A stretch of DNA of 64,000 nt from Eretmocerus hayati (GCA_029851415.1 CM056741.1:144448522-144512521), one strand, 5' to 3'. Shown: positions 19,825 through 34,510, numbered from the stretch's first letter. Translations and numbers: made by a program. Notes: generated from the letters alone by a model not told the origin.

Positions 19825-22800
19825 TGAAAATGTCCCGAAATGAAGTAATCACATACTCAATTGTAAATTCAGCGATGAAAGTATTCGAAACGAGCTGCAA
19901 CAGTGAGATTCAAACAATCGATAAGAAAATCTGACAAGAACAATTCTGCGAGAGTGTGAGGAAAACACCCTTGCAAGAGTGGTCATTCCATTGTTCGAGA
20001 AATGATTATCAATGATTCAGGTTGAAAGTTCTCCGAGTGTTGTCTTTCTTTCGCCAGATGACAAATGATATTCCCAGTCTATCTAATACAGAACAGGTAG
20101 TTCGACGAAAGGAATCATTCGTTCCAATCATTCGATAATAGATATATTGACTGGTTTCGATGTGGTGAGCACAATCTAATGAGAATATCTCGACCTTGGC
20201 CATTGAAACGCTAGGGGTATAGGCGATAGCTTATCGAGCTCTCTCATATTTGTGAGAATGGGAACTGTTCACGTAGTCACCAGTGATCAATAGTGCGCTT
20301 GCATCAATGATAATTATTTACCAAATTTTTTAGAATAACATAAGATGATATCTACAATGATATGATCCACAGCATCGATGGCCCGATCGATCGTCCGCTA
20401 TAACGGACATCATTAGTGCAGTATCTTGTAACATCCATACACGATTTCAATTACGACTTTCAATATTCACATGGTGATATCTGCTAGCGATAATAGCGCG
20501 CTCAGAGAGCCCTCGACACGACGAGTATTCCTGCGGGTCGACTCGCGTTATAACGTCCCTTGCACTCACCTCATAGCAATGCAAAAAAATGTACCGCAAC
20601 GTCCTCGCGCTGAATGGCATGTAAAATACGAGAAATTAAATCGGTACACGAGATATAGTAGGAATATAAGGCTCTTTCGCTTTGTTGTGAGCTAGAACTT
20701 TTCTCCCGTGCATGTGAGCAAGAGCAAGGCTGACAATGCGCTCGAATCGCAGCGACGATAAGCGATAACAGGTCTAACGTAGACCACCTCACGTTCTCGT
20801 TCAAGCGTGTAATGAGCAAACACGCCCATGGCTTGCATCTGACCATGTTCGATCTCAGCATCGGGCATAATGCACTTAACTCTATACCGATGCGGACGGA
20901 CTAACTCTGGTGGATATGTACTTGCTCGTTTTTTTTGCACTCAAACGCATATTCGCGTACTTATTTATACTTGCGGTTTTGCCAATGTGCACGCGCTTGG
21001 ACGTCTGCGGCTTCAAATTCGACGGTGCGTGTATTATGAAGGTAAGCCTCGAGGTAACCTCGCGCACCGATGACCTGGAGATACTTGGCCCCAAGGCTTC
21101 ATTTACTGTTTGTACTCGAGAGTCGAATCCTCAATTGTCGAGATGATAACACTCGGACGATTCGCCAGCCAAAGAGCAAAACGTACTCAAAGTTTTTAGC
21201 CTGGACTCTGCGTCGGAGATGAGGTTCATTATTTATTTGAATGAGTTTCGGTTCTCAGTATGTTACCCCATATACACTCTTTTCTTCCTCGTGCGAGCGC
21301 GATATTGTTGAAGTTGAGTGGTCGCAAATGGGGCTGTAGAAAGGTAAATTATGACGATGTTGATGGAGATGCGACCACATTTTGTGATTGGTTCGTCGAT
21401 GCACCGCCGAGTGCGATAATAACTTTCTGTCGTCAGAATGGAAAAGAACATTGACTTTTTTGGAGGACAGAATGGTGTGTTTCTGCTTTCTCCAAGTTAA
21501 CGCACTTGAGATAGCAGAAGACGTCGCTGTTCCACACAAAAAGCAAGGAAATGGTCATTGTAAAGAAAAACGCAAAACCACAATATATTTTATTCAGTTT
21601 CTAATCACCCCGGTCGACATTTTGGATTTTGTCAATCTTCAACGTTTTCACTGAGGTGAGTTTGAGAATTCTATGTACAATTATGAGATTCTAGATTCTA
21701 TGATATTTCTTCTAAAATCAAGACTAGAAAGAGTATGAATTGTTGTGCTTTTCTTCCCCTCTTGATTAAATCAATTTTCAAACGGAATATGACTGAAATT
21801 TTTCAAAATTTAACCAGGTAACGGGGGACTGAATAATAATAGCATGCGTCGATATTTTGAAATGATTCAAATCCAACATCCATGGTCTGTCGGCTTGAAG
21901 CTTGAAATTCTGAACAAGTTATAGGCTTCGAGTTGGACAGTTATTATCCTTCTTGTGGAACTATTTCTAGCTCGATACACGTGTGAGAGTAGGCGTCAGA
22001 GGGCGGGGTGAGAATCGATTGGCAACGTGTGCATGTAATTACGTCAGAGATGTGGGATATTTTCGAGTTGAAATTGATATAACTATCTACGAGATGACGA
22101 TGTAAAAGCTCGTTCAAATTTGAAAGAGTGTAGTGAATCCATGAAAAATCAATGAGTTCATGCAGCTTCGTGGAGTCAGAGTGGGGCGCGAGCACCCGTT
22201 GCCGGCGTTATTGTGAGGGTGCAGGAGTCTTTGTTGTTGTCTTGCCACCGTCTCTTTCGCTCTCAACTCTCCCTCGCCCCTCCGCAATCTCGACCATCCG
22301 AATTATTAAAAAAGTACCAAAGGTGAAAGGAGGAGGCGGAACCTGCGCTGCTATTACTTCGCACCCGTTACGTATATTGCTAAGAAGAAGAGGTCTTAAC
22401 CGAGAGTCGAGGGAGCGATAGAGTGCAAAAGGTCACTGGAGCGTCGAGAACAAGTGCAGCCTCCCATACAGTCTTCCACGTCCCCTTGTGTTCTCAAACA
22501 TGTGTGTCGACTAATATGAGCTCGGGACGCTTGCTCTACTCACTTTCCCCTGGCCCGTCGTCGCTTTTTTCGCATCGCGCGCTCCTTTTTCTTGTCCCCC
22601 GTTCTCATCGCGTCGCAAGCTCAAAAGGCTTCGTCGTCAGAAGAAGAAGAAGAAGAGGCGACGAAGATGCAATATTTGTACTCGCAGCCAACACAATATT
22701 GTACTCTCTGATGGGCGTTGGTAGTTTGAAATCAGAGGGGACAATTGCGAGTTAGAAATTGTAGCAATTGTGTGTTCTAGGTATACTGCATTACGAGTAG

Positions 22801-23456
22801 GTATATTCGATGAACATTTGAGGAAGCGTTGGCAGAGGGTTGCACATCAAGGGACAGGATGCAATGGGTGGGCGCTCACGACGACGTGTGTGCACGTCTG
22901 TCGTGAAATATATGAAATTAAACAGCTCGAGGCGTTTCTTTTCAATGCATCTGATGGTTGCACGCACGCGCTGATTTGCGACGACGGCGTTCTTAAATTC
23001 TACGAATCGTCGTGAAAAGTACTGGCAGCAGTTCCACATGGGACGTAAATTACTCTTTGCGACTCTTGAAGCTACTCCCTGAGCGACGACGATATCCTTC
23101 ACGAGCGGAATTACAATAAGTGGATGTATGCGTACTCTTTGGTGACAAGAGAGAGCGAGAGTTAGTTAGCTGCAATCAGACTCGAAGAGATTGGCCGAGT
23201 AGTTTGCCCACATCCGCAACTGCAGAGTTGGAAGCAACCTAATATCAATATGTGGTTATTTGCTCCAAGAGATGGTTGGTTTTCATAGGACTCACGGTAA
23301 TTACAGAGATTTTATGATGGATACAATATGAATTAAATGTCATTAGCCACTGGTGGTTGTGGTCTATTAATCTTTTGTGCCCGTGTATGTGAAGCAAATT
23401 GAAAGGCTTACGATATCTTGGAAAAGTTGTGAGAACTACTTTCCAATTTGAAGTGA
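19825..23456. other. No confident gene
   Basis: The stretch contains CpG-rich patches at 20470..20560 and 22160..22700. The second holds a plus-strand frame with six consecutive Arg codons that come from an AGA/AAG microsatellite at 22641..22656, so I do not call it a gene. No transposon ends were identified. Confidence 0.35.
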
Positions 23457-24410
23457 GTGGACCCGGCATGTTCCCATTGAGCCGTTTTTTCCAAAAATTT
23501 TGGCCTACTGCAATATTTTTCAACGTACTTCATCGCATTTTAGAGCTTGTTCCAAGATCTTTAAAATAAGCTGAAGTTCAATTTTGACCAATCAGAGACG
23601 AGCTATACAATTTCTCCATTAAGTGATTTCCTGCGAGTTTGCGGAAAGGCGTACCCAACATGTTTCCATTGAGCGATTTTCTCAACAACTCTGGTCTACC
23701 CCAACATTTTTCAACGTACTTTAGCTCATTCTTATGCTTGTTTCAAAATCTTCTGAATGGGCCAGGGTGCGTCTAATTTTGATCAGATGGAGTCAAGTTG
23801 CCTCAATTTTTCCTAAAAAAATGCTGTAAATCGGCGGTAAAGTGCACAAAATCGTTTTTATCGGCGTGCAACCACATACTTGGAGCTTTCTGCTGCCGGT
23901 CCCAAACACCTTCCCTCATCTATTTTGACCTGATGAACACGACCAGGGTGATAAAAAAGACGTATTGCAAACTTTTTCGAGATAACAGTATGGGGATATG
24001 TTGGGTACACTCGGTGTTGGCCTTCCGGCTTAACAAGCCATCTCCAGGTTTTGCACATAAAGCATGCAGCTCTAAATCCGAGTCTTGCAACTTTGAAAAA
24101 TGACAAGAAATTGAATGCGCTAACGGATGAGTTGAGATTGGTTGAACTTGAAAAAAATTTGGCACCAATTTTAGTGGACGCCATTTCGTGTGTGCGAACA
24201 TGAAAAATGCACAAACTCACTTATATATTCTCTGGGAGACGTAGAAGTCATCCAGGATTGGTCCAACTCAATTATTTTCTCATATTTCAACATAAAAACG
24301 TTAAAAAAGAAATGCGCAAAGGTTAACGAGTGCCCAGTTCTGAAATCGGTATATTCAAGGTTTGTTGAGTACAGGGGGCATGTTGAGTACAACTACCTCA
24401 TTTTCTTTTC
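23457..24410. mobile_element. Diverged relative of the element at 53622, with an internal direct duplication
   Basis: The phrase TTTTTCAACGTACTTnnnnCAT with flanking sequence occurs twice in the same orientation (about 23515 and 23710) and once at about 53685, each followed by related GAGCTTGTTCC-like and AAAATnAGCTGA-like sequence. The right part (about 24250..24400, TTCTCATATTTCAACAT... GATGCGC-like) aligns with 54290..54400. The Gs of the CCCCC motif survive as GGGGGCATGTTGAGTAC near 24377. The terminal repeats are too decayed to place the ends exactly. Confidence 0.4.
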
Positions 24411-24448
24411 TATGAAACGCCTGTGCTTGAGTTCGAAAAGTGAATATG

Positions 24449-24640
24449 TACACTCACTGGACATAAATCCCGAAAAATACTGAAAAAACTCATTTGTTTC
24501 TGGGCTGCTGCTAGACATCCAGAAATTGGATTCCAATTCTGAAGGGAAGAGAATGAATTTACGATTATGACGACACCACGAACGGTCAGATTTGGATTGA
24601 AACATCAGCACAGGGACCAAAAGCTATTTGAGACTTGCTT
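24449..24640. mobile_element. Degenerate copy of the GACATTATA-ended element
   Basis: The left end GTACACTCACTGGACATAA is the complement of the right end of the element at 37222 (ATGTCCGGTGAGTGTAC). Downstream, TTCCAATTCTGA, then TTACGA, then ACGGTCAGATTTGGATTGAA follow the same order as in the 37222 copy. The right end is decayed. It lies immediately after the element that ends near 24410. Confidence 0.35.
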
Positions 24641-25893
24641 AGAATTCATGCCCGGCGACTATTCATTGCGTATTAAGCGAAAAGACAATGTCGTTCCACT
24701 TTCTTATCTGAGAAAAGTAGATTGGGTGCAGTGACCAAAGGCGCGGGTGACCCTGAGGTACGGAAGGAATTGAATGAATTCCATGAAGCTAATAGTAAGA
24801 ATGAATGAGACGCTAATAACGAAGACTGCAAGTTGAAATTTGCTATCCCGAAATCGGTCTGTATTCATAAATGATAAAAAGCTCGCAACTTTCTCAAAAG
24901 TCTACACATACTTTTCCACTCTTGTGAATCTCAAATTAGCACATCATTTGGTTCAATTGTACAAATATAACGGGCTCGCACAAGTGGTCAACAGAATAAA
25001 TCATATGAAAGATACCAAACATTGCTCGATGGAGAAGTTGAAATGGAAGAGAAGGCACACAAAACGAGGAGAGAGTCGTTCAGCACCTCGTTCACATAAT
25101 GATGCAAACTTGAACGCCAAATATTTGAACGCGCAAGCCCAGAGGAAACATTGTGAGGATAACCCATTACTCTTCTTCCAACATTACCAATTTTCATACT
25201 GGCTGGTACCTCTTGGAGCTGTAACACATGCCAGAGCCCCTAGACAAATTGCGACACCCTGCAGGAAATACCAGAGCGATTCGTCGCCTGCCTCCATACA
25301 TACCATCATCCCATAGTGCACTTACTCGGATATAGATTGCATACAAGGACAAAGTAACACGGGCACGAGAGTCAGAATTTGTGCAACGAGAGTGTAAAGG
25401 TCGCGTGTCACGACGCCCTGAGCGACTGAAATGCCAAACTAATTGGCGCGAAGGGTTGACTGCTGCTCCTGTATATACGAAGGCTATACAGAGCTATGGA
25501 TATGGGACTATCAACCTTTCTGACTCGCCGTGTGTTAATTAATCCGGCATGAGCAAACGCTGAGCTTTTTACAGAGAGCAGGGAATATCTTTTTTACAAA
25601 ATTACAAGCGATTTTTAAAAGGAATTGGATAGCTGATTGGGTCGATATCCATTTTTTGGAGAGATGGTGTGAAAGCATTTTCAAAGATTTTGAACGAAAA
25701 GCCATTGTAATAAGTGGACGACAAAAAGTAGCTAATGAAGTATCGAAATTTTTTCAAAGTTACAAAAGCTTTCAGAATTTTTTCACACGCTGATCATCAA
25801 TTTCGTTGTAAATCTGGATGAATATGGTACGATATTGCGTTGTCAATAACGATGTGATACACAAAAGACTCAGAAAGCTTTCAACTGAGCCGA
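24641..25893. other. No gene recognised
   Basis: Contains the longest open frame of the window (24840..25316 plus strand, 158 codons from a TTG), but its first ATG comes late, the composition is not protein-like, and no splice sites or family resemblance support it. Confidence 0.35.
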
Positions 25894-26140
25894 TTAACAC
25901 GTTCGCTGCGGCGGGACCCACGGGTGGGTCCCGCGATCTTTCATTTTCCAATTTCATCTAGTCCGTAATAACTCGAAAAATATACCCAATAAGAACTTTC
26001 CAAGGTGATTTACTCTGTCTAGGGCTCAACCACCGAACCAAAAAAAATTTGGTCCGATCCAAGCATTTTTACCAGGATACGGGGGTCCAGTTCATGAGGG
26101 AAATAAAATCACAAAAAACTGGCTTCGCAGCAAACAACAC
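25894..26140. mobile_element. piggyBac-type MITE, family 1
   Basis: The left end is TTAACACGTTCGCTGCGGCG followed at once by the palindrome GGGACCCACGGGTGGGTCCC. The right end retains CTTCGCAGCAAAC but has lost the terminal GTGTTAA. The interior aligns with the copy at 19349. Non-coding. Confidence 0.65.
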
Positions 26141-29100
26141 CCAATCGACTGACATTGACCAAAAGACCTGATGTGTAAACCATCTTGTAGAAATACGAGT
26201 TACTCTTCTGCTTTCGCGCTCACCAACAGCAACATCCACGATACATTTGTCCTGGATAAACACTTTGGTAGCTATTTCGCACTTGATAACCCTGTTACAA
26301 TTGACAGAACGTAAGGCTTCAAGCAGCGCGGGGCTTCCACAGCTGTTTCTAAAGAGCTTTGCTGCCAGTTTCAGTGCTTGCTAAGCAAGATTCTGCAAAT
26401 GTCAGTACTTAGGAATGCGAGCGTATCAGTTTTCAATGTTTACTTCTATAGGATCATTCCTTCCATCGAAACGTGGGACAACTAGGTCACATCAAAAATG
26501 AATGTCAAACCCAACCGGATTAGTACTTCACTCCATTCGATCTCGTATTTTTGACTCTAAAAAATCCCAAGCGAATCGTACCGTCATTTATTCAAATTCT
26601 CACGAAGAAAGCATGTTCTAAAGCGAAATAGAAACTATAGTAACTTTCACAACAAGCTGTGGTGAAATTTTAATTTTAGACCTATTGCAAAGTAGGCTTT
26701 CAAAGTTTAGGGGCTGCTCTGTAGTGCCAAAAGAAAGTGAGTAATAATTGAAATATACTGTTTGGTAGTAAACAGAGACTTTTCCAGACTAATAACAAAG
26801 TTCATGGAGCCAAGCTCAGAAGCCCGCAAAAGCTAGCCGCAGCAGTATAACTTGCGCGGTAATTATAAACCACTGCAAGCAGCAATATAGCAGCATAGAG
26901 TTCAGTGACTCGTTGCTGTGACCAAAAGAGCATTTGCTGCTTTTTGCATTTTCTCATATAATCCATGTGATAAACATGAGCCAGGCACACTTTCCTTGAA
27001 TTCTACAGTGTTTAATAAACTCCAGGCAAATCGAGAAGTTTTGGGTGCATAACCATCAATGAAAATTATGTACTTGAATCTCAAAACGAGCTACTAATGG
27101 TTTGATTAGATTCAAACCGGACCAGGAGTTTAATTCAAAAGGGAGAAGCGCTACCGTGCACCATTGGCTGAAACCCGATACACTTGACGCGACTCTTAAT
27201 TTGTTTGCGAGTCTGGCCCCCGGAGGGAGATATACACACCAATCTATATAGAAACACAGTTAGCAAATGTAGCTCATCGTAGACTCCACATAATGAGGGC
27301 GGTCAGTGAGTGCCTTTGAGGAATTTCTGGACTTTTCAGAGAAAACGTGGTTACAACAGCGCGAAGCTGGTCCTCTCGTACACACGGCTTGCAAAAACAG
27401 ATTTGTAAACTCTAGAAACTCAAATCTCGAGAGAGTTGGTGTATACATCTCCATCACGTGTAACCCAGACGTGTTTTCGTGTTGTGGTACACTGCTGCAA
27501 ATTCCGTTATCACATCCTCTTGGGAATTCTAGAGTATTCGATACGGCTTTGTCATGCGCTTGCGAGAGAGAGCTTTGAAATATATGCGCACATGAAGATG
27601 GAGCAGGGTTCAATGGGTGGATATAATGTATGCACCGAGTATCTATTTCCATAAAAGTTGGATGACAGATGATGCTGTGGTGTCTGGGTTCGTGAATGAG
27701 AATGTGCATCGTTTTCTTGACAGAAAAGACTGTTCCAACTCACATGAAGCTCTCATGAACATATAGAAGAAGATCTATAAGACAGCTATGAGTGAATTTT
27801 TTTATCGAAGCAACTAAGTCCCATGTGTAGAGCTTATCATGCCAATACAAAGGGAAGAAGACAATTAACAAGTTCAGATAACATATTACTTATACACTAA
27901 TTCATCTAAACTGTGATTCTCAAATAAGGAACTTCAACACTCAGATCAGCTACATTGAAACAACCCACAAAGAGAGTGGAAGTTGGCACTTTAATCTAGA
28001 GAGATTTTGATCAGGCGGTTTCTCTGCTCATCCTACAGAGTCCTCATTGCCGAATAACATGATTCAGATACTGCTCGTACTTTTCATCACAAGGTCACTT
28101 TGTATCATTTACAACTTTCATTTTAGCCAAAGAGGATGCCAAATTATAATGGTCAGCTCTGCACCGGTTAGAGTAAATTTTTCAAAGCTGAGAATCTTGT
28201 CGGTTATCTTCAACATTGTTAATAAGTTTCCCAATATTTGAGGAATCACAGTTGATATTACAGCTGTTATGTGTTATGTTTCTACCTGAATGTTTTGACA
28301 TCCATACAGTTTATATAACGGAATGATCAATGCACTACTAGCTCATCAGCTGCAGTCGCGTCACTGACGAGGTTACTGAACATCTGACCAGAAATCGGGA
28401 AACACATTCCAATAGAGTTCATGTTCGAAGATTCTTGCAAGCTTACTGCGACAACTGAACTAGAAACGCATTCAATCCGTTTTTAGATTATTCCTTGCGG
28501 TCAAAAGTGTCAAAACCTCAAATGCACTCTCGCGGGTGCTTCCGGTCCCTCGATGAGACACGATACGTCTCTTTCATACTGGAAACTTTTGGCAAGCTGT
28601 GTCATTAGTCCACCAAGATCAAAGGGATAAAGTCAAAGGGAGATATCTGATCTTTTAGGGTGCAGAGCGTGAGACAAGCTTGGCGGCACGTGCACCATCA
28701 GCAATCGTGGTTGCGTGCCGTGAAGGACAGGTCCGATCTAGTCCGCTCGATCACTGTTTCCTCTCTACTTCCTTGATGAAAACTTGCATTTTTTCCACAA
28801 AACTTATTGGAATGTCCATATTATTAAGACCCAGTGACTGTGGTCGCTTATCCGTTACAAACGCAAAAGTCATGACCTTTAATACAGAACCCGCACTGGA
28901 TGATCCTTCATTAATCTAGAATGGAATTCAATAGTCGAGTTTGAAGTATATCGTCTGAACTCTTTTGATTTTCAAAACTACAGAAAACAGAAACAGAGTG
29001 GGATAACTTTTAATTCCATTGTAAACGCTAAGAGTAGCTCGTGTTAGGAAATTCTGAATTGTTCTTGTACATCAAGGTGTGAAGTGGAAATTTCAAAGAT

Positions 29101-32100
29101 TGGTCTTCAGTTTTGTTGTTTCCTTTTTATGACCAACTTTAACGCAGTTATGACCGAGGAAGTTTCCACAAATATAATTTCTTAGTGACTGACCGCCTCT
29201 TAGAGGTCAAGTCTCTATGCATTTCTAGAGAAGTAGAAAATTGGTTCATGACGTTTCATCACTCAGAAAAAGGTGAGGCTTCGCCATTCTTCAGAGTAGA
29301 GTGCAAGAGTGAATACTACGTGAATTGTAGAGTTGATAACTGTAGTTTGGATCATTGGAGATTGGCACTCCTGGTGTAGACCTCTGAATGGCAGATTAAG
29401 CTAAAATCAGTCAGAATCACTTTAATGGACGACAGGAAGATGGTTTGTTGAGGTGTGATATGAGTGAATCTTGAATGAGATTGTACCCAGTAGGCAAATC
29501 TTTAATGACAAGAAAGTAATGTAGGAGACTCCGTAGTCTTCATCTAAGCGATATTCAATGATTTGGGTACCTTTGAAGACCACTCAAACATTTATTCAAA
29601 TGACTGAGGTAAAGATTTCATGAAATGAGTCACATGAAAGTTTTTGTTATTGCTTTATTTGCTAACTTTAGTTTCACTGAGTTGATTGAAAGGTACCGCG
29701 GATAGCTCCAGACTCATTAATGCCCCTCAAAATAGAGGACGTTTCTATAAACTTGGATGATACCCTTCCGCCAGGAGTGTCCAACGTAAATTCTCGGCGG
29801 ATGTTCATCGAAATGAATGGGATCGTAAGTGAATGTCGGTAGCAGCAACAAAAGTAGTGTTCAAATTCAACTGTCGAGAAGGTGTTATGAAGTTTTCATG
29901 TTAAAAAGATGGGACAGCCTCCGGGAATACATGCAAGAAGTGGCTTTGTAGTAGAGAAGTGCTTCGGTAGGTAACTATTTCGGAATCGGATGTCATTTCT
30001 GTCTTGAGAACGAGAAAACAAAAGGAGGAACGTGGTAGACCGCGTAGGAGTCGAGAATAAAGGAAGCAAAACAGAGAGGAATGACGGAAGGGGAGATATG
30101 AAGACAGAGAATGGGAGACAGAATGGCAAGTCGGTTATAGGCTATATTTACAACTTCCTGGTAGTGCGAATGATAATCGCGGAGGAGACAAGTTGGGAGG
30201 CGTGAGTTTGAACTCTCATTCTCTCTTTGCTACGAGGACCACAGCCTCTCTGGGTCAAAAGTTTCTCTATGAAAATATGTTTCAAGACTAGCAGTAACGT
30301 CTGATGTATTGCAAATTCTCGAGTGATCTGTTCCGTCAAGAGCAAATGTACAACACGCAACTCAGTAAGAGATATCACTCGGAAATTCATGAAAATTGAA
30401 GTTTTACTGCATATCAATTTATAAAACATAGATTGAGTCTTTTGCACGAAACACAATTTTGATCAGTTGCTTTGGACGACTTTGGATCTCCAGTTCAACA
30501 AATAATCATCTCCAGAAGGCTTGGAATAAAAATAGTGGCTACTAAGTTGCTAAAAGGGTATCTCTTGTCGGCAGACTTGAAAAATATGGATCTACAGCTA
30601 TCAGATCACCAGCAGCAGCCACAAGACACAGTTGAAAAAAAAATCACTCATCGGAAACCCGAAATCTCATTCATTCAGGGTTACCTCCATTACCTTTGAA
30701 ATAGTATGGGGGGAACTGGAATCTTTCCGCGGCATTCCATCTGTAGAAGGAGCTGCGAGCAATGGAGCGTGAAAAAAACCATCAGATCAAAGAGGTGTTC
30801 GAGAAAACGGAAGTTACTTCACTCGAGCTGAAGAGTAGAAGAGGGCTACTGGAGTTACCATCGTTGAGAGAAGGCGGTATCTTATGATACGTCTACTTGT
30901 GCAGTCATGCATTGCAGCGACATAGCTCCTCCGAATCAATCCTATCGACTGATCTATCTTGACACGTCGTCGTCGTCGTCGTCGTAGGTATAGTCCTAGA
31001 TTGCCATGGCGGCATTGCGCAAGTTATAGACACAGATAAAGAGGAACACGGACGACGACACGATGGCGGGTTACGCACTCCTGATGCACGAGCTTACATG
31101 AGTACCGCTAGGAGGTTCAGCCGCGCGTCGTGATCTATGGCAAATACAGTCTTCCGTAGCTTCTGCATACTGACACAAAGGCATCAGAGACTTACGATCG
31201 AGCGTATTATACAGTGCAAGAGAATATCGGCCCACATACATCAACGGATAATTATCGCTGTCCGCACTCTCGGTGGTATGAGCTCACCAGTGCCTATGGT
31301 ATGACTGGAGCTTCACGGTGCATGTGCAAAACGTGAAGATAGTGTGGGCGATGAATACGCGACGGAGGCATAAATTTGAATATTAGACGAGAGTTTCGTT
31401 TGCCGATATTATTCCAAGTCGATACATTGTTTGGGCACGTATCTTATTCTTGCTAACAAGATGGATACACTCTTGATTAGCATCTTGCCCTAAAAAAATA
31501 TTGTACAGCGAGATCATTATGGACTTTACCTCGAATACTTTTTTCAAAAATGATGACTATTCTCAAAAATAGAGACTGACCACTCGTCAAAACCTTGGGC
31601 GGTTCTGCTCTTCAATCTAATTTTACCATAGCTACGAAACATGAGTTTTGAGAAGAGAAGCATGAAATTCCAACCAAATTTTTTTATGTGCTTTACTTCT
31701 TAGAGCACCCACAGATATCAAAGGAAAAGGTTGAGTTATACTTTAATCAGAGAAAGAATGTCTCGAGAACAACGGAACCAGTAGAGCTTGAATGAAAAAT
31801 TTAATAAGCAGTTTGCAGAGCTCTGAGTGACCGAGCAGAGAAGATCCACGAGTAGCTGTGACATCATATCGCAAATCAGATTATGCAAATGCAGCTCGTC
31901 GGTGGCGACCTTAGCCCGAGTGACGCGTGCTCGGACTCTTCGTGATCAGCGTGTGGCATGACAGCAGAACCAGACCGTAGACCCACGCGGATATTTAATG
32001 GATTCAAGAAAGAGGAGGTGCGATTTAATTTCCTCTCGGCACTGCGAGAGCAGAGTAGCGTTAGGTTCTTAGCTTCTAACGTTAAGTGAAGAGATAGTAT

Positions 32101-34510
32101 GACTATCACGTCCGCTAGAATCATGTCGAGATTAGTCGTTGTAATAATGAATGTAGATGCGAGTCAGGGTTCTCTGATGCGATGAGAGGAATCGCCCGCA
32201 GTGCGGTTCTTCTTGGTTTTCAAACTTTGAAATCGCTCGGTATGCATTTTTACGTGAAAGATTTTCGGATTTACTGATGTGTTTTTTAGTTTCAAGTTGA
32301 CATCAGAGTCGTTGGCTTTTATTTTAGATAACGAATTCAAGAATTCGAGAATAGGAAGGGATAATTAAGTGAGCGGAAACTAAATAATCCAGATCATTGT
32401 CCATGGAAAAAAGTACTTTCCATTGTTCTTTCGTGTATTTTTTAATGGGAAAGTGTTTTTCTTCGTCGTAAGCGACGAAATATAAAAAGGCTAATTTCTG
32501 ACTATGCAGTAAGTATTTGCTGTGCAGTTGTATTTCCAAATTATATAGTCCTTTCAATTAGAATTACACATCACTCAGAATGGAGTGCGTGTTTTATTTT
32601 GTACTTATCGAGTTGATATCACAACTTCCATTTTAAGATTTCAAAATTTAGCAGCAAAATCAGGAGGCCAACAGATCTGATCCAAGACAATCATTCTGAT
32701 GGTGTAGATGTCAATAGTCGCAGGATTTTCATTAAACTGAAGGACCAATGGCCGCTTGTTTTAATATTGGCAAAAGTTCAGGAGTACTCTCATACTGCGT
32801 TCCACGAATCGGGAAAATGTACGAACAAATCAAAATGATATCAGTGGTAATGTGACAAGCACAAAGAGTTGCAAGGGAATGAAAATAGAATCTTGCAAAT
32901 CAGACGGCAGCAGAAGAATTCTCTCCCGATTTCTCCTTTTTGAACAGTAGAAAAAAACGAGGACTATCGAGTGCATACACGAATAGCTACGACGTAATGA
33001 AGCAAGAAGTGCGATAGCCTCCCTGAGTACCTACATGGCGGCGCACGGATGCGGGGGAGTCCGTTGCGGATGAGATGGGTTCGAGGATGGGTTACGGCGC
33101 TGTCGCCGGATGGGCTATCTCGGCTCTCGTTCCCGCTCAGATAGCGCTAAGCTCATTTCCAGCTCTCGAACGCTGTATGGGCCGAAGGACAATCCGGATA
33201 TAACTTATGAAACGACGATACAGTTGGCGTGACATACGAGCCTCCACTGTAGCCAGAGATATCAGCTTCCCATAGTCCCCGTATCCACGTGCTCACGATA
33301 TTATATCGCGCGAAGAAAATCGCCTGCACGCGGATGCTCCAGGCGATTTCTGCGACATCCGATGGTATATAATAATAAAGGTATAGCTACTCAAGGAATC
33401 TCAGGTCCGTATGGCTCGTTTATCTTGTAATCTTTTGCTCCAGGCAAAGAGGCCAGCAATAATTTCCAGATTATGCGAGTCGATCGTTTCTGGAGGTAGA
33501 AGCTGAACGAGAGGGGATTACTGCGATTTATCTGAATGGGTTCCGATATTATTCGCTTCTTGATCTGTTTTGATCTGGCGGTTGGCTGCAAAATCCCTTC
33601 GACGACGGCATCGTTCGCAAAAATGACAAACTGCGAATTGTAAGCGAGGCTTCTCTTCGTTGATACTCGATATTTATACATTTTGTCATTTCAAATCCTC
33701 ATGAATCTTGCTGTCATCGTCTATAGCATTACACAGTCACAACTCTGTCTTTCTTGCTTATTCTGAGGTAAGTTGAGCATGCCAGCACCTCAATTCAGTG
33801 AGTTGGATTCCAAATTTTTTGCATCGATTTGTGATGAAATTTTGCATTTAAGATGTTACCCAATCCAAGCAAAGGACACAAATTGATCACGCGACATTGG
33901 AAACTTTGGAAAGTCGAAGGTTGAACAGTATAAAAAATTCCTTTGCGGTCAGTTGGTGGGTACTCTCACGGTCATTTTCCCCGATGAATCAAAATCATCC
34001 GTCGATGGAATCCAAAATGAAGTCAATCTTTCATAATCCCTCCTGAGAAATGCCGCTATTAAACGCGGTTTGAGAATTCTCATGATGAAAATTCATAAAT
34101 TCCCTGTGCTCGGAGGGTTATTTCGGGCGCGAGGGACGTATTTCCCTCACATTGCTGGGGAAATGGATTGTCCTAGTGCCTGAGACGCGTATACGCATCC
34201 AGGGCAGTAACGCACCTTGACCTTCACTCATATCTTCAAGTTCAACGACACAGGCCAATAAAATAAAAAAAGTACCCTTCTCCAAAGACCGGGCCTACAT
34301 ATTCCCACCCGTGCGCTGATTCCGAGAGCAACATCAGCTTTTCCCAGACACTCCCGAGATTTCGAGTAAATCCAAAGTAAATTTTTGGAGCCAGATATCG
34401 AACGTTTGACCTCGCATTCTGAAAGAGAAGGGAGTTTTACGTCCGAATATGGGCTTTCAAAACATTTCTTCGCCGGTGCGGGCGGTAGTCTTGATCCAGT
34501 AATCAGGGTG
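26141..34510. other. Eight kilobases without a recognisable gene or delimited transposon
   Basis: Uniform AT-rich sequence with a CpG-richer belt at about 31000..31340 and 33030..33150. The belt contains short frames only, for example 42 codons at 33075..33203 on the plus strand. A minus-strand frame at 33391..33681 has an acceptor-like CTTACAATTCGCAG near its start but no defensible donor. This could be a large intron of the minus-strand gene or intergenic DNA. Confidence 0.35.
30965..30985. repeat. Microsatellite (CGT)7
   Basis: Seven perfect CGT units. Confidence 0.95.

Noticed and set aside
22423..22755. Plus-strand frame with a poly-Arg stretch
   Set aside because: The Arg run comes from an AGA/AAG microsatellite, and there are no splice signals or conserved domain.
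24840..25316. Longest open frame in the window (158 codons)
   Set aside because: It begins with TTG, has no domain, splice support or protein-like composition, and a frame of this length is expected by chance in 64 kb.
33075..33203. 42-codon plus-strand ATG frame in a CpG-rich belt (MGSRMGYGAVAGWAISALVP)
   Set aside because: Mildly hydrophobic, but it lacks start context, splice support and context; a high-GC patch gives such frames easily.
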